DNA from: Chloroflexota bacterium
GTDB taxonomy: Bacteria > Chloroflexota > Chloroflexia > QHBQ01 > JADMIH01
DNA: 5,649 bases
Assembly: GCA_015478675.1 (NCBI GenBank)
Contig: JADMIH010000218.1
Span: forward strand, 1 to 5,649
Direction of reading: 5' to 3'
This document shows positions 1-5,615 of this stretch, piece by piece. A model generated the notes under the pieces. It searched no databases. It was not told where the DNA came from and saw nothing but the letters and a program-made list of their open reading frames with translations. Each line of letters opens with the position of its first letter. Position 1 is the first letter of the stretch. The position numbers were made by a program, and so were the translations under genes.

Positions 1-1503
1 CGCCGCTATATCGAGCAGCACGCAGTACTCTTCTACCCGGATAGCAGCTACAGCTTGTTCCCGCAGCTTATGGAGATGCTCTACACCTGGGGTCTGCTGC
101 TGGGCAGCGACCGGCTGGCGGTGCTTTTCGCCTTTGTCGCCGGGTTGATTGGCCCGGCAGCCACGGCGCTCTTCGCGAAACGCTATATTGCAGGGGGCAG
201 AGAGGGCTTATGGAGGGCGCTCCCACTCCTCGCCGCCGCTATCTTTGTTTCCACGCCCCTTATCGGCTATATTCTTCGCGCCGCGAATACCGACCTCGCA
301 CAGGCCGGCTTCGATTTTCTCGGTATATACGCCTTCTGGCTTGCGGTGAGAGAAAGCCCCGGTGTGGGAGACAAAAGCATATACCTGGTCTTATCAGGTA
401 TATGCTGCGGGCTTGCCTTCTCTGTAAAGTACTACGGTTTCGCGGTGGCTTTATCACTGGGTGTCGCGTTGCTGGTGATAACCGTTCGTAGGGGCTTGCG
501 CTCGCGGGGTACTGAGCGCGCGTCGCCGGCGCAATTTATCCTTCCTCTAGTGGCTTTTGGCGCGCCCTTTCTGGCTTTGGCCGCGCCGTGGCTATTGCGT
601 AACTACATCTCTACGGGCAATCCCGTGTGGCCGCTCGCCGGCGAGGTCTTTGGCGGGCTATATTGGTCGCCGCAAGCCTCGCCCGAAACACTGCTTGGGC
701 GAGCGCCCGGTCTCAGCCTGGCCAACCTGTGGAATGGCTTGCAATATCTGTGGGACGCTATGAACCGGCTACCCCTCGCTATTGACAATCAGGTACATGT
801 GGTGAGCCTTGGCCCTTTGCTCCTGACTGCTCTGCCCGCACTGGTATTTGCTCGGTGGAAGCCCGCGCTTCGCCTGGTTGCTTATGTGGCGGCGGCCTAC
901 TGGCTGCTATGGGCCTTCTTCTTTTCGCACACCAGCGCCCGCTATCTTTCCACCTTCTTCTTACTGGCGGCGCTGCTGGGAGCTTGCGGTCTTGTGTCGT
1001 TGGCCGAGCGTTTCCGAACAACACGACCGCTCGTGGGTGCTGTAGTGGCGGCAGCCCTCGGCTCTATCGTGATAGTAGCCGGCTTGAGCACACGGATATA
1101 TCTGCCGACGGTGCTCGCTCTGAGCCAGAGCGCCGAAGGCAGCTACCTGGCAGCTTACATGGAAGACTATCCGATGATACAGTACATAGCTGGGCACACC
1201 CCGCCTGACGCCAAGATTTACCTTTGGGACGGGCAGCCAAGAGGCTACTATATACCCCGACCCTACGTCTATGCGCGGCTGGTGCCTCTGTATACTGGCT
1301 TCGCCGCCGCGCCCGATATCTGGCGGGCGCGTCTGCGCGAGCTAGGGATCACTCATGTGCTGGTCCACGGGCGCGATATGCTGGCTCCAGGCCAGCCTCT
1401 CGGTGCTGATCCCGACGCTCCCGCCGAGCAAGCTTTCGCCCAAAAATACTTTGGGCCGCTCCTTTTCCAGGTGGGCGATTACAAGTTGTACCAGTTGCGC
1501 TAA
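1..1503 (+). CDS. GT39-like (dolichyl-phosphate-mannose mannosyltransferase/ArnT-type) polytopic membrane glycosyltransferase, 5'-truncated by window edge
   Basis: The reading frame is open from base 1 to TAA at 1501-1503 (500 residues visible). It continues left of the window, so the TTG at 55 is unlikely to be the start. The protein is very hydrophobic. I see roughly ten membrane segments (visible residues about 36-62, 69-93, 100-117, 127-142, 145-164, 179-200, 266-285, 288-309, 316-335, 344-364), then a soluble C-terminal tail of about 120 residues. Family-like landmarks are PQLMEMLY near residue 20, NTDLAQAGFD at 96-105, APWLLRNYISTGNP at 195-208, HTSARYL at 310-316 and LGITHVLV at 448-455. 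Enzymes of this clan use polyprenyl-phosphate sugars as donors on the outer face of the membrane. The catalytic acidic loop after the first helix is not in the window, so activity cannot be judged. Acceptor and sugar are unknown. It is convergent with the lipoprotein gene to its right. Confidence 0.8.
   Translation, partial: RRYIEQHAVLFYPDSSYSLFPQLMEMLYTWGLLLGSDRLAVLFAFVAGLIGPAATALFAKRYIAGGREGLWRALPLLAAAIFVSTPLIGYILRAANTDLAQAGFDFLGIYAFWLAVRESPGVGDKSIYLVLSGICCGLAFSVKYYGFAVALSLGVALLVITVRRGLRSRGTERASPAQFILPLVAFGAPFLALAAPWLLRNYISTGNPVWPLAGEVFGGLYWSPQASPETLLGRAPGLSLANLWNGLQYLWDAMNRLPLAIDNQVHVVSLGPLLLTALPALVFARWKPALRLVAYVAAAYWLLWAFFFSHTSARYLSTFFLLAALLGACGLVSLAERFRTTRPLVGAVVAAALGSIVIVAGLSTRIYLPTVLALSQSAEGSYLAAYMEDYPMIQYIAGHTPPDAKIYLWDGQPRGYYIPRPYVYARLVPLYTGFAAAPDIWRARLRELGITHVLVHGRDMLAPGQPLGADPDAPAEQAFAQKYFGPLLFQVGDYKLYQLR
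376..406. repeat. Perfect 12-bp inverted repeat with 7-nt loop inside the glycosyltransferase gene
   Basis: AGCATATACCTG (376-387) and CAGGTATATGCT (395-406) are exact reverse complements separated by GTCTTAT (388-394). The unit lies wholly within coding sequence and encodes roughly SIYLVLSGIC at a membrane segment. It is AT-richer than its surroundings. No T-tract follows on either strand, so it does not look like an intrinsic terminator. Function unknown. Confidence 0.75.
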
Positions 1504-1666
1504 AGATGGCGAGTGGCTTCGCATCCTGGCAGCCAAAAGACTATTCCTGACCCCTTTTCCAGAGGGAAGGGGAATAGTTACGAGGCTGGCTGTTGGCTTA
1601 CGCGAATATGTGCGCACAAGCTAAAGCTTCTTTAGGTTGTAAGCTCCATGGAGTAGATTCTAGGGC
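1504..1666. other. Convergent intergenic region, 163 bp
   Basis: This is the space between the stop of the + strand glycosyltransferase and the stop of the - strand lipoprotein. It has no credible gene. It contains the terminator-like hairpin at 1535-1577 and a cluster of small inverted repeats next to the lipoprotein stop. These are CTAAAG/CTTTAG around CTT at 1621-1635, the perfect palindrome CTCCATGGAG at 1644-1653, and AGCTTCT (1625-1631) paired with AGAAGCT (1669-1675). The last pair reaches into the lipoprotein stop codon at 1667-1669. Confidence 0.6.
1535..1577 (-). terminator. Probable intrinsic terminator of the - strand gene set
   Basis: Read on the - strand, CTATTCC pairs with GGAATAG as an outer stem. 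Inside it, CCTTCC pairs with GGAAAAGG around a CTCT loop, with a small AA bulge. The structure is followed at once by TCTTTT (1535-1540). It lies about 90 nt beyond the lipoprotein stop codon. On the + strand the hairpin is followed by TTACGAGG with no T-run, so termination is more plausible for the - strand. The C/G-rich inner part also resembles dispersed intergenic palindromes, so the role as terminator is inferred. Confidence 0.45.
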
Positions 1667-2851
1667 TTAGAAGCTGACCTTTACTGCGCTTCTGCCCAGG
1701 CGGTCGAGAACTATACGTACGCCCTCTTGCAGCACACCTGCATAGAACCACATGGTGCTCTCTTGCTTCAGGATGGTTATCTTGCCACCTGTGACGACTG
1801 TCTCACCGGGCATGAGGGTATGCCCGAAACCCCAGCGGAATGGATAGCGGGATGGTCCGCCCCCGCTGTTGCCGTCCCAGTCTACGCCTACGCGCCACAA
1901 CCCCGCTTTGTCTACCCATTTGTTGCCTTCGACCGAGGAGTAGCTGTCGTTCGTCGTGTAGGTGTAACCTTTGTCGGGACCCTGGGTGCGTAGCGGCACA
2001 TTGCCTATGTTTTTGACCGTTATGCTCACCGCTATCGAGTTGCCAAGGATGATCTGCTGGGGGGTTATCTCCACTTTCACAATCTGTACCTGCGGCTTGC
2101 CTCCGCCCTCTATCTTTAGCGGGCGCTGCGCCTCAATCAGGTTGCCTGCTTCGTCTCGTGCAGATACCGTCACAGTGTACGCGCCGTCGGGCAACGTCTC
2201 CCCCAGCAAATTCCGCCCTGTTATTACAACGCTTTGCTCACCTGCGCTGTGCAGCGAAGGGGCAAGAGCAGGGATGACCGTGCCATCAGCCGATGCGAGG
2301 TCTACGGAGAGGGTGGTAGTCTCACTCGTGCGGAACGTTACCTGCGCTACATCATCAATGGCATCGCTATTGGGTGAGATGCTTTGGGGGCGTACCACCA
2401 GATTGCCGATAGTGGGAGGTTGGTTGTTGGCGTCACTGACTTTGAAGCGGACGCTTTCGCGGGCCGCCCCAGCCGCCACGGTTATGGTGTAATTGCCGGA
2501 AGGCACTACCTGCCTCATCACCCGGTAGTCGTTGGAGGGTTGAGCGGAGTTTGTCGCGGAGATTACGCCGCTGAAACGAAGTATGTGGCTGCCCGCCTCC
2601 TGACGAGCGGCCAGAAGGGTGCTGCTTGCGGGCCCTTGTAGCTGCGCGGATACATCAGCGGCGCTGCCCAGCGTATAGCGCACCTCGATGGCCCCGGCAG
2701 GCCGCCCGATACCCGACGATCCAGGCACAATACTATCGGTAGAAGCCGTAACCCCACTCAGCGGCGCTGCCGAACCCAGAGCGCCGCAAGCCGCCAGCAA
2801 ACCAGCCGCAACCAATATAAAGGCTATAGACAGCAAGCGTGCTATCAGCAC
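1667..2851 (-). CDS. Secreted lipoprotein with FlgD-type Ig-like domains and a C-terminal CARDB/BsuPI-like domain
   Basis: 394 residues with a GTG start at 2851. The start is fixed by a strong GGAGG four bases upstream and by an intact signal peptide right after it. The N-terminus is MLIAR followed by a hydrophobic stretch and the lipobox L19-A-A-C22, so Cys22 should be lipidated after signal peptidase II cleavage and the rest displayed outside the membrane. A first Ig-like module spans about 50-137 (ends VPSGNYTITVAAG). A second, about 148-247, matches FlgD-type Ig folds: SISPNSDAIDD near 157-167, then LPDGAYTVTVSARDEAGN at 220-237. The C-terminal module, 254-394, starts like a CARDB or BsuPI-type beta sandwich (ITVKNIGNVPLRTQGP at 277-292) and contains LWRVGVDWDG and YPFRWGFGHTLMPGETVV (336-353). 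No catalytic motif is visible; binding, adhesion or a scaffold role is plausible but unproven. It lies 113 bp after the kinase stop and may have its own promoter. Confidence 0.8.
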   Translation of the reverse strand: MLIARLLSIAFILVAAGLLAACGALGSAAPLSGVTASTDSIVPGSSGIGRPAGAIEVRYTLGSAADVSAQLQGPASSTLLAARQEAGSHILRFSGVISATNSAQPSNDYRVMRQVVPSGNYTITVAAGAARESVRFKVSDANNQPPTIGNLVVRPQSISPNSDAIDDVAQVTFRTSETTTLSVDLASADGTVIPALAPSLHSAGEQSVVITGRNLLGETLPDGAYTVTVSARDEAGNLIEAQRPLKIEGGGKPQVQIVKVEITPQQIILGNSIAVSITVKNIGNVPLRTQGPDKGYTYTTNDSYSSVEGNKWVDKAGLWRVGVDWDGNSGGGPSRYPFRWGFGHTLMPGETVVTGGKITILKQESTMWFYAGVLQEGVRIVLDRLGRSAVKVSF

Positions 2852-2855
2852 GTAT

Positions 2856-2879
2856 CCTCCCTTTCCGCCTGCGGCGGAA
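2856..2879 (-). promoter_or_regulatory. Shine-Dalgarno of the lipoprotein gene with an abutting hairpin
   Basis: On the - strand, GGAGG (bases 2856-2860) sits four bases before the GTG start at 2851 and decides that start. Immediately upstream is a perfect hairpin, TTCCGCC (2873-2879) pairing with GGCGGAA (2863-2869) around a GCA loop; only base 2862 separates it from GGGAGG. The hairpin could influence ribosome access, but it leaves the Shine-Dalgarno itself unpaired. It may equally be a short dispersed palindrome. Confidence 0.6.
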
Positions 2880-2954
2880 TTACGGGCTACGAATTATGAC
2901 TTATAAAGCGTTCACCACTATGTCATCTACCTGCTAACTTCTAGCTCGTAATTC
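2877..2954. repeat. 78-bp intergenic unit bounded by 13-bp near-perfect inverted repeats
   Basis: GAATTACGGGCTA (2877-2889) and TAGCTCGTAATTC (2942-2954) are inverted copies with 12 of 13 matches, enclosing 52 bp. Inside, ATGAC (2896-2900) pairs with GTCAT (2922-2926), so the unit could fold as one long imperfect hairpin. It fills most of the gap between the kinase stop and the lipoprotein start. The wording (GAATTATGAC, GTAATTCATAAC) resembles low-complexity intergenic repeats. The - strand also has a CATAAT in this AT-rich stretch, but I see no well-spaced -35 partner. Confidence 0.55.
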
Positions 2955-2964
2955 ATAACTCCTG

Positions 2965-3987
2965 CTATCTTCGAAGGGCCGAGCGCAACTCCTCTGGAGT
3001 GAGGACAGCATTGCCCCACTTGCGAACCACTACGCCCGCGCCGTAGTTGGCGAGGCGTGCGGCGTCGAAGAGATTCGCGCCCGCTGCCACCGCCATCGTT
3101 ACCAGCCCTATCACCGTATCGCCGGCCCCCGTCACGTCGAGCACCTCAGAAGTGTTGGTCACAGCTATGTGGCAATGCTCGCCGTCGCGGGAGATGACAG
3201 ACATCCCTTCCGCGCTACGTGTTACTATCACCGCGTCCGCGTTGAGATCGTCGAGCAACGCCGCCAGCCCTTCTCGGAAATCTTGCTCAGTGTTGAGGGG
3301 CCTGCGCAGCGCCTCCTCAGCTTCTGGTTGGTTGCACTTTACGATGCCGAAGTCATGGAAGAGAGCCAGATCGCCCTGCGCGTCTACAGTAGTTAATTTG
3401 TTCTGGGAGGCTGCCAGCTCGCGTGTGCGCCCAACGAGGCGTGGGGTGAGGGTGCCGCTCTTGTAGTTGCTCAGTAAGACCGCATCGCACATTGGCATGA
3501 CTTTCTCAACAGCAAGCAAGAGAGAGGCTTCTACTTTACCGCCGATAGGTGTGCGGTCTATATGGTCAACGCGAGCTACCTGCTGAAGCATAGTGGGCGT
3601 CACCTGAGCCACGATCCGCCTCTTAGCTATAGTGGGGCGGGAAGCGTCGGAGACTACACCGCTTATGTTCACACCATGCGCTACAAGTTCTTCTCTCAGC
3701 TCACGCCCAGGCTCATCCTCGCCGACTACCCCTGCTAGGTAAGCCTGCCCGCCAAGCGCGGCCACTGTACAGGCAGGGTTTGTGCCGCCTCCCGGCACGC
3801 CGTACTCGCGTGTAAACTCCAGCACAGCTATGGGCGCTTCACGGGAGATGCGGGTCGGTTTGCCGATGGTGTATTTGTCGAGGATCAAGTCGCCAAGCAC
3901 CAGCACGCGCACGCCCTGGAAGCCTGCGATTATCTTCTCAAGGCGAAGAAGGTCGCGCTCGCTAATAGGAGCATGGGCATCTGTCAT
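2965..3987 (-). CDS. PfkB-family carbohydrate kinase of the RfaE1/HldE kinase-domain type (putative D-glycero-D-manno-heptose-7-phosphate kinase)
   Basis: With the ATG at 3987 the protein has 340 residues. An upstream in-frame TTG at 4026 would overlap the preceding gene by 35 bp and adds nothing family-like. RfaE1 landmarks run in order: VLVLGDLILDKY at 28-39, ISREAPIAV at 47-55, the sugar-binding loop GGGTNPACTVAALGG at 66-80, DAQGD at 202-206 followed by KCNQPEAEEA at 217-226, VTRSAEGMSV at 255-264, and the PfkB signature DVTGAGDTVIG at 284-294 with the expected catalytic base Asp290. Such kinases phosphorylate heptose 7-phosphate at C1 with ATP in the ADP-heptose pathway. The C-terminal nucleotidyltransferase domain of bifunctional HldE is absent, so a separate adenylyltransferase would be needed. 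Small differences from proteobacterial RfaE (SREAP for SPEAP; Thr74 where an Asn is usual) leave the exact sugar open. The start lies 4 nt after the stop of the zinc-finger gene, implying one transcript and coupled translation. Family sure, substrate inferred. Confidence 0.85.
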   Translation of the reverse strand: MTDAHAPISERDLLRLEKIIAGFQGVRVLVLGDLILDKYTIGKPTRISREAPIAVLEFTREYGVPGGGTNPACTVAALGGQAYLAGVVGEDEPGRELREELVAHGVNISGVVSDASRPTIAKRRIVAQVTPTMLQQVARVDHIDRTPIGGKVEASLLLAVEKVMPMCDAVLLSNYKSGTLTPRLVGRTRELAASQNKLTTVDAQGDLALFHDFGIVKCNQPEAEEALRRPLNTEQDFREGLAALLDDLNADAVIVTRSAEGMSVISRDGEHCHIAVTNTSEVLDVTGAGDTVIGLVTMAVAAGANLFDAARLANYGAGVVVRKWGNAVLTPEELRSALRR

Positions 3988-3991
3988 GAAG

Positions 3992-4573
3992 TTACTGTAA
4001 GCGGCGGTAAGCAAAGAAGGCGGCAAGGGCCAGCCACATTATCGAATATTGCGTCAGGTAGAAAGGCAAGCTGTCAAGCAGAGGTATCCCCCCTGGTCCC
4101 GGGAAGTTTACTCCACCCAGCAAAATAGCGAATGGGAAGGCGTTCAGAACCACCCGGCTGATTATAAATCCGAAGATGACCGAGCTGACAGCTATTGTCT
4201 GCAAGCCGGGGCTGCGCTTCTGGTTGGTGGCTGCGGATATGGCTTCCGGCACAGCGATCCCCATAAGGAGAGCCGCCCAGAACTCGAAGGCGGGAAAGAA
4301 GCCCATGAGCACGCCAACCACGCCGCCCGCTACCAGGCCCGCCGCTGCTCCTCTCAGGTAGTAGTCGCTGCTCACCGCGTAGGTCGGTAAGGTCTGCAAG
4401 TTGGCGCAGTTGAAGCACCGGAAGCCGGCGGGCGTGCTGACGCGGCACCTGGCGCAGATTGGAGCTCCGCACTTGCCGCACCGAAGGTAGGTCTCTACAC
4501 TCGGGTGGTTTACGCAGTGCATCGGCGCTTCCGGGTCGTCTCTCTCCTCTAAGTTGTAATCAGTAGTGCTCAT
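3992..4573 (-). CDS. Zinc-finger (B-box-like) four-helix membrane protein of unknown function
   Basis: 193 residues, ATG at 4573 with a weak GAAAG upstream. The N-terminal cytosolic part has a regular set of eight potential zinc ligands: C20-x2-H23-P, C32-x2-C35, C40-x2-C43 and C53-x2-C56, enough for two zinc ions in a B-box-like cross-brace. The same kind of N-terminal finger (C..HP, then CxxCGxPIC) precedes the membrane domain in some actinobacterial rhomboid proteases and other bacterial membrane proteins. Here no rhomboid GxSG/H dyad is visible. After a linker with TLPTYAVSSDYYLRG come about four membrane segments at roughly 73-93, 96-113, 123-155 and 169-189; the third is glycine-rich and followed by NFPGPGGIP. 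It ends YRRLQ, a positively charged tail. The gene sits between the GT26 gene and the kinase and is very probably translated together with the kinase. A role in targeting or assembling an envelope complex is speculation. Confidence 0.8.
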   Translation of the reverse strand: MSTTDYNLEERDDPEAPMHCVNHPSVETYLRCGKCGAPICARCRVSTPAGFRCFNCANLQTLPTYAVSSDYYLRGAAAGLVAGGVVGVLMGFFPAFEFWAALLMGIAVPEAISAATNQKRSPGLQTIAVSSVIFGFIISRVVLNAFPFAILLGGVNFPGPGGIPLLDSLPFYLTQYSIMWLALAAFFAYRRLQ

Positions 4574-4593
4574 TATCTGCTTTCTACGCTAAC

Positions 4594-4671
4594 GTGAAAC
4601 GTGATGAGTATTGCGTACTGCGTACAGAGTCGGAGATAAAGGTAGTACAGCCATAATCCCTCACGTTTCAC
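4594..4671. repeat. 78-bp intergenic unit bounded by 11-bp perfect inverted repeats, overlapping the GT26 stop codon
   Basis: GTGAAACGTGA (4594-4604) and TCACGTTTCAC (4661-4671) are exact inverted copies. The right-hand copy supplies the last codons and TGA stop of the glycosyltransferase gene on the - strand. The interior contains a direct tandem GCGTACT/GCGTACA (4613-4626). Words such as GTGAAAC, GTGATG and GCGTACTGCGTAC look like a dispersed intergenic repeat family, but only this copy is visible here. Confidence 0.5.
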
Positions 4672-5428
4672 CCTTCACCCATCGGCCTCTTTGCGTGAGG
4701 GCTTTTTTCAGGACAACTACCCCGAAGGCAAAGACCCTCAGTATACGCCGCCAGCGCCAGGGCTGCTTCACCAGCCTGTACAGCCACTCCAACCCTACAC
4801 GGCGTAAGAGAGGCGGCGCGAGCGGCGCCCGGCCCGACAAGTAGTCAAAGACCCCTCCTACGCCCATAGCCACCCTGACAGAAGATGGCAACTCGTCGCG
4901 GTGCTCTCCTATCCACAGATCCTGCCTGGGCGCGCCGTATGCCACCAGCAGCAGATCGGGCTGGGCGCTCTCTAGCCTCTCCTTTATCGCGGCCCAATCG
5001 GCGTTTTGGGGCGACCCGGCATATGTGCCCGCCACATTCAGGCCAGGATACTCGCGCATCAACGCGGCGGCAGCTTCTCCGGCCACTCCGGGCGCCGCGC
5101 CCAGGAGGAATAACCTGTAGCCTCTCTGCGCTGAGAGCTGCGCCAGACGCCCCACAAGAGCAACCCCCGTAGCGCGCCCCTTGAAAGGTGTACCAAGCAG
5201 GCGACCCGCCGCGATTATACCCGCGCCGTCAGGCGTCGCCAGGTCGGCATTGTTGAGCAAGCTGCGAAAGGCAGGGTTGCTTCTCGCTTCCATCACGAAC
5301 TCGGGATTGACAGTGCATATCTGGTGCAGGCGCGGCGGTTCCTCCTTGAGAAAACCCTCTACCGCCTGCGCTGCGCATTCCTCAGCGCAATCATGAATGC
5401 GTACACCAAGTAGAGCTATCCTGCGCAA
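4661..5428 (-). CDS. WecG/TagA/CpsF-family (GT26) glycosyltransferase
   Basis: The frame is open from a GTG at 5542 (293 residues) to TGA at 4661. I prefer the TTG at 5428 (255 residues): AAGG lies five bases before it, it places the conserved ALLGVRI strand at the N-terminus as in typical family members of about 240-260 residues, and the extra 38 residues look unlike the family. A GTG at 5464 is the other option. In 293-residue numbering the landmarks are TVNPEFVMEAR at 77-87, ATPDGAGII at 102-110 with the probable catalytic Asp105, LFLLGAAPGVAG at 144-155, LLVAYGAPRQDLW at 198-210, GVGGVFDYLSG at 227-237, and the Arg/Trp-rich tail RRVGLEWLYRLVKQPWRWRR at 247-266, which in TagA-type enzymes aids membrane association. 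GT26 enzymes add a hexosamine-type sugar to a lipid-linked acceptor for teichoic acid, ECA or exopolysaccharide synthesis; the substrate here is unknown. It is first in the - strand series, 87 bp upstream of the zinc-finger gene. Confidence 0.88.
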   Translation of the reverse strand: MRRIALLGVRIHDCAEECAAQAVEGFLKEEPPRLHQICTVNPEFVMEARSNPAFRSLLNNADLATPDGAGIIAAGRLLGTPFKGRATGVALVGRLAQLSAQRGYRLFLLGAAPGVAGEAAAALMREYPGLNVAGTYAGSPQNADWAAIKERLESAQPDLLLVAYGAPRQDLWIGEHRDELPSSVRVAMGVGGVFDYLSGRAPLAPPLLRRVGLEWLYRLVKQPWRWRRILRVFAFGVVVLKKALTQRGRWVKGET

Positions 5429-5464
5429 AAGCGCCTTGCTCTCAGCACGATAGGTTATAGCCAC

Positions 5465-5500
5465 AATTGAGTATATAACAGTCGCATGGTAAGGGGCAAA
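5465..5500 (-). promoter_or_regulatory. Possible weak promoter upstream of the GT26 gene
   Basis: On the - strand TTTGCC (5495-5500) and TATATA (5472-5477) are separated by 17 bp, a sigma-70-like spacing with an imperfect -35. Initiation about 7 nt later would fall near 5465. That gives a short leader before the preferred TTG start at 5428, or a leaderless transcript for the GTG at 5464. If real, the longest frame (GTG at 5542) would not be used. Confidence 0.25.
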
Positions 5501-5582
5501 TGCAGTAAGGCGTGGTAAGCGTTCAGAGTTGGGGTGGAGCACTCTTCTTGGGGTAGCTGTGGAGGCGTACCCTTACGCACCC

Positions 5583-5615
5583 TCACCCCATGCCCCTTTC
5601 CCACACGTGGGAGAA
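5583..5615. repeat. C-rich REP-like palindrome
   Basis: The segment has CACCCC and CCCCTTT leading into TCCCAC-AC-GTGGGA (5599-5612), then GAA. It shares a style (runs of C, then a CCCCTTTYCC arm, then a GGGA-rich return arm) with the hairpin at 1541-1577, where CCCCTTTTCC-AGAG-GGAAGGGG occurs. Two degenerate members of one dispersed repeat family would explain both, but the similarity is short and could be chance. Confidence 0.35.

Noticed and set aside
55..57. TTG at 55 as the start of the GT39-like gene
   Set aside because: The frame is open to base 1 with family-like sequence before it (YIEQHAVLFYPDSSYS), so the gene is simply cut by the window edge.
1116..1132. CGCTCTG-AGC-CAGAGCG hairpin inside the glycosyltransferase gene
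   Set aside because: A 7-bp stem in GC-rich coding sequence is within chance expectation; no T-tract follows.
1342..1617. Antisense 91-residue frame running into the convergent gap
   Set aside because: It is mostly a shadow of the glycosyltransferase gene and has no recognisable domain.
1971..2492. 173-residue + strand frame antisense to the lipoprotein gene
   Set aside because: The composition is that of a shadow frame. The - strand frame has a signal peptide, lipobox, Ig-like domains and a strong Shine-Dalgarno.
2890..2941. Clear sigma-70 promoter for the lipoprotein gene
   Set aside because: ATGACA and TATAAG are only 15 bp apart, and CATAAT has no properly spaced partner; too weak to call.
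3988..4026. TTG at 4026 as the kinase start
   Set aside because: It would overlap the zinc-finger gene by 35 bp, and the added 13 residues have no family resemblance. The ATG at 3987 gives normal RfaE1 length.
4594..4671. CRISPR repeat-spacer unit
   Set aside because: There are only two copies and they are inverted, not direct; there is no regular array and no cas gene nearby.
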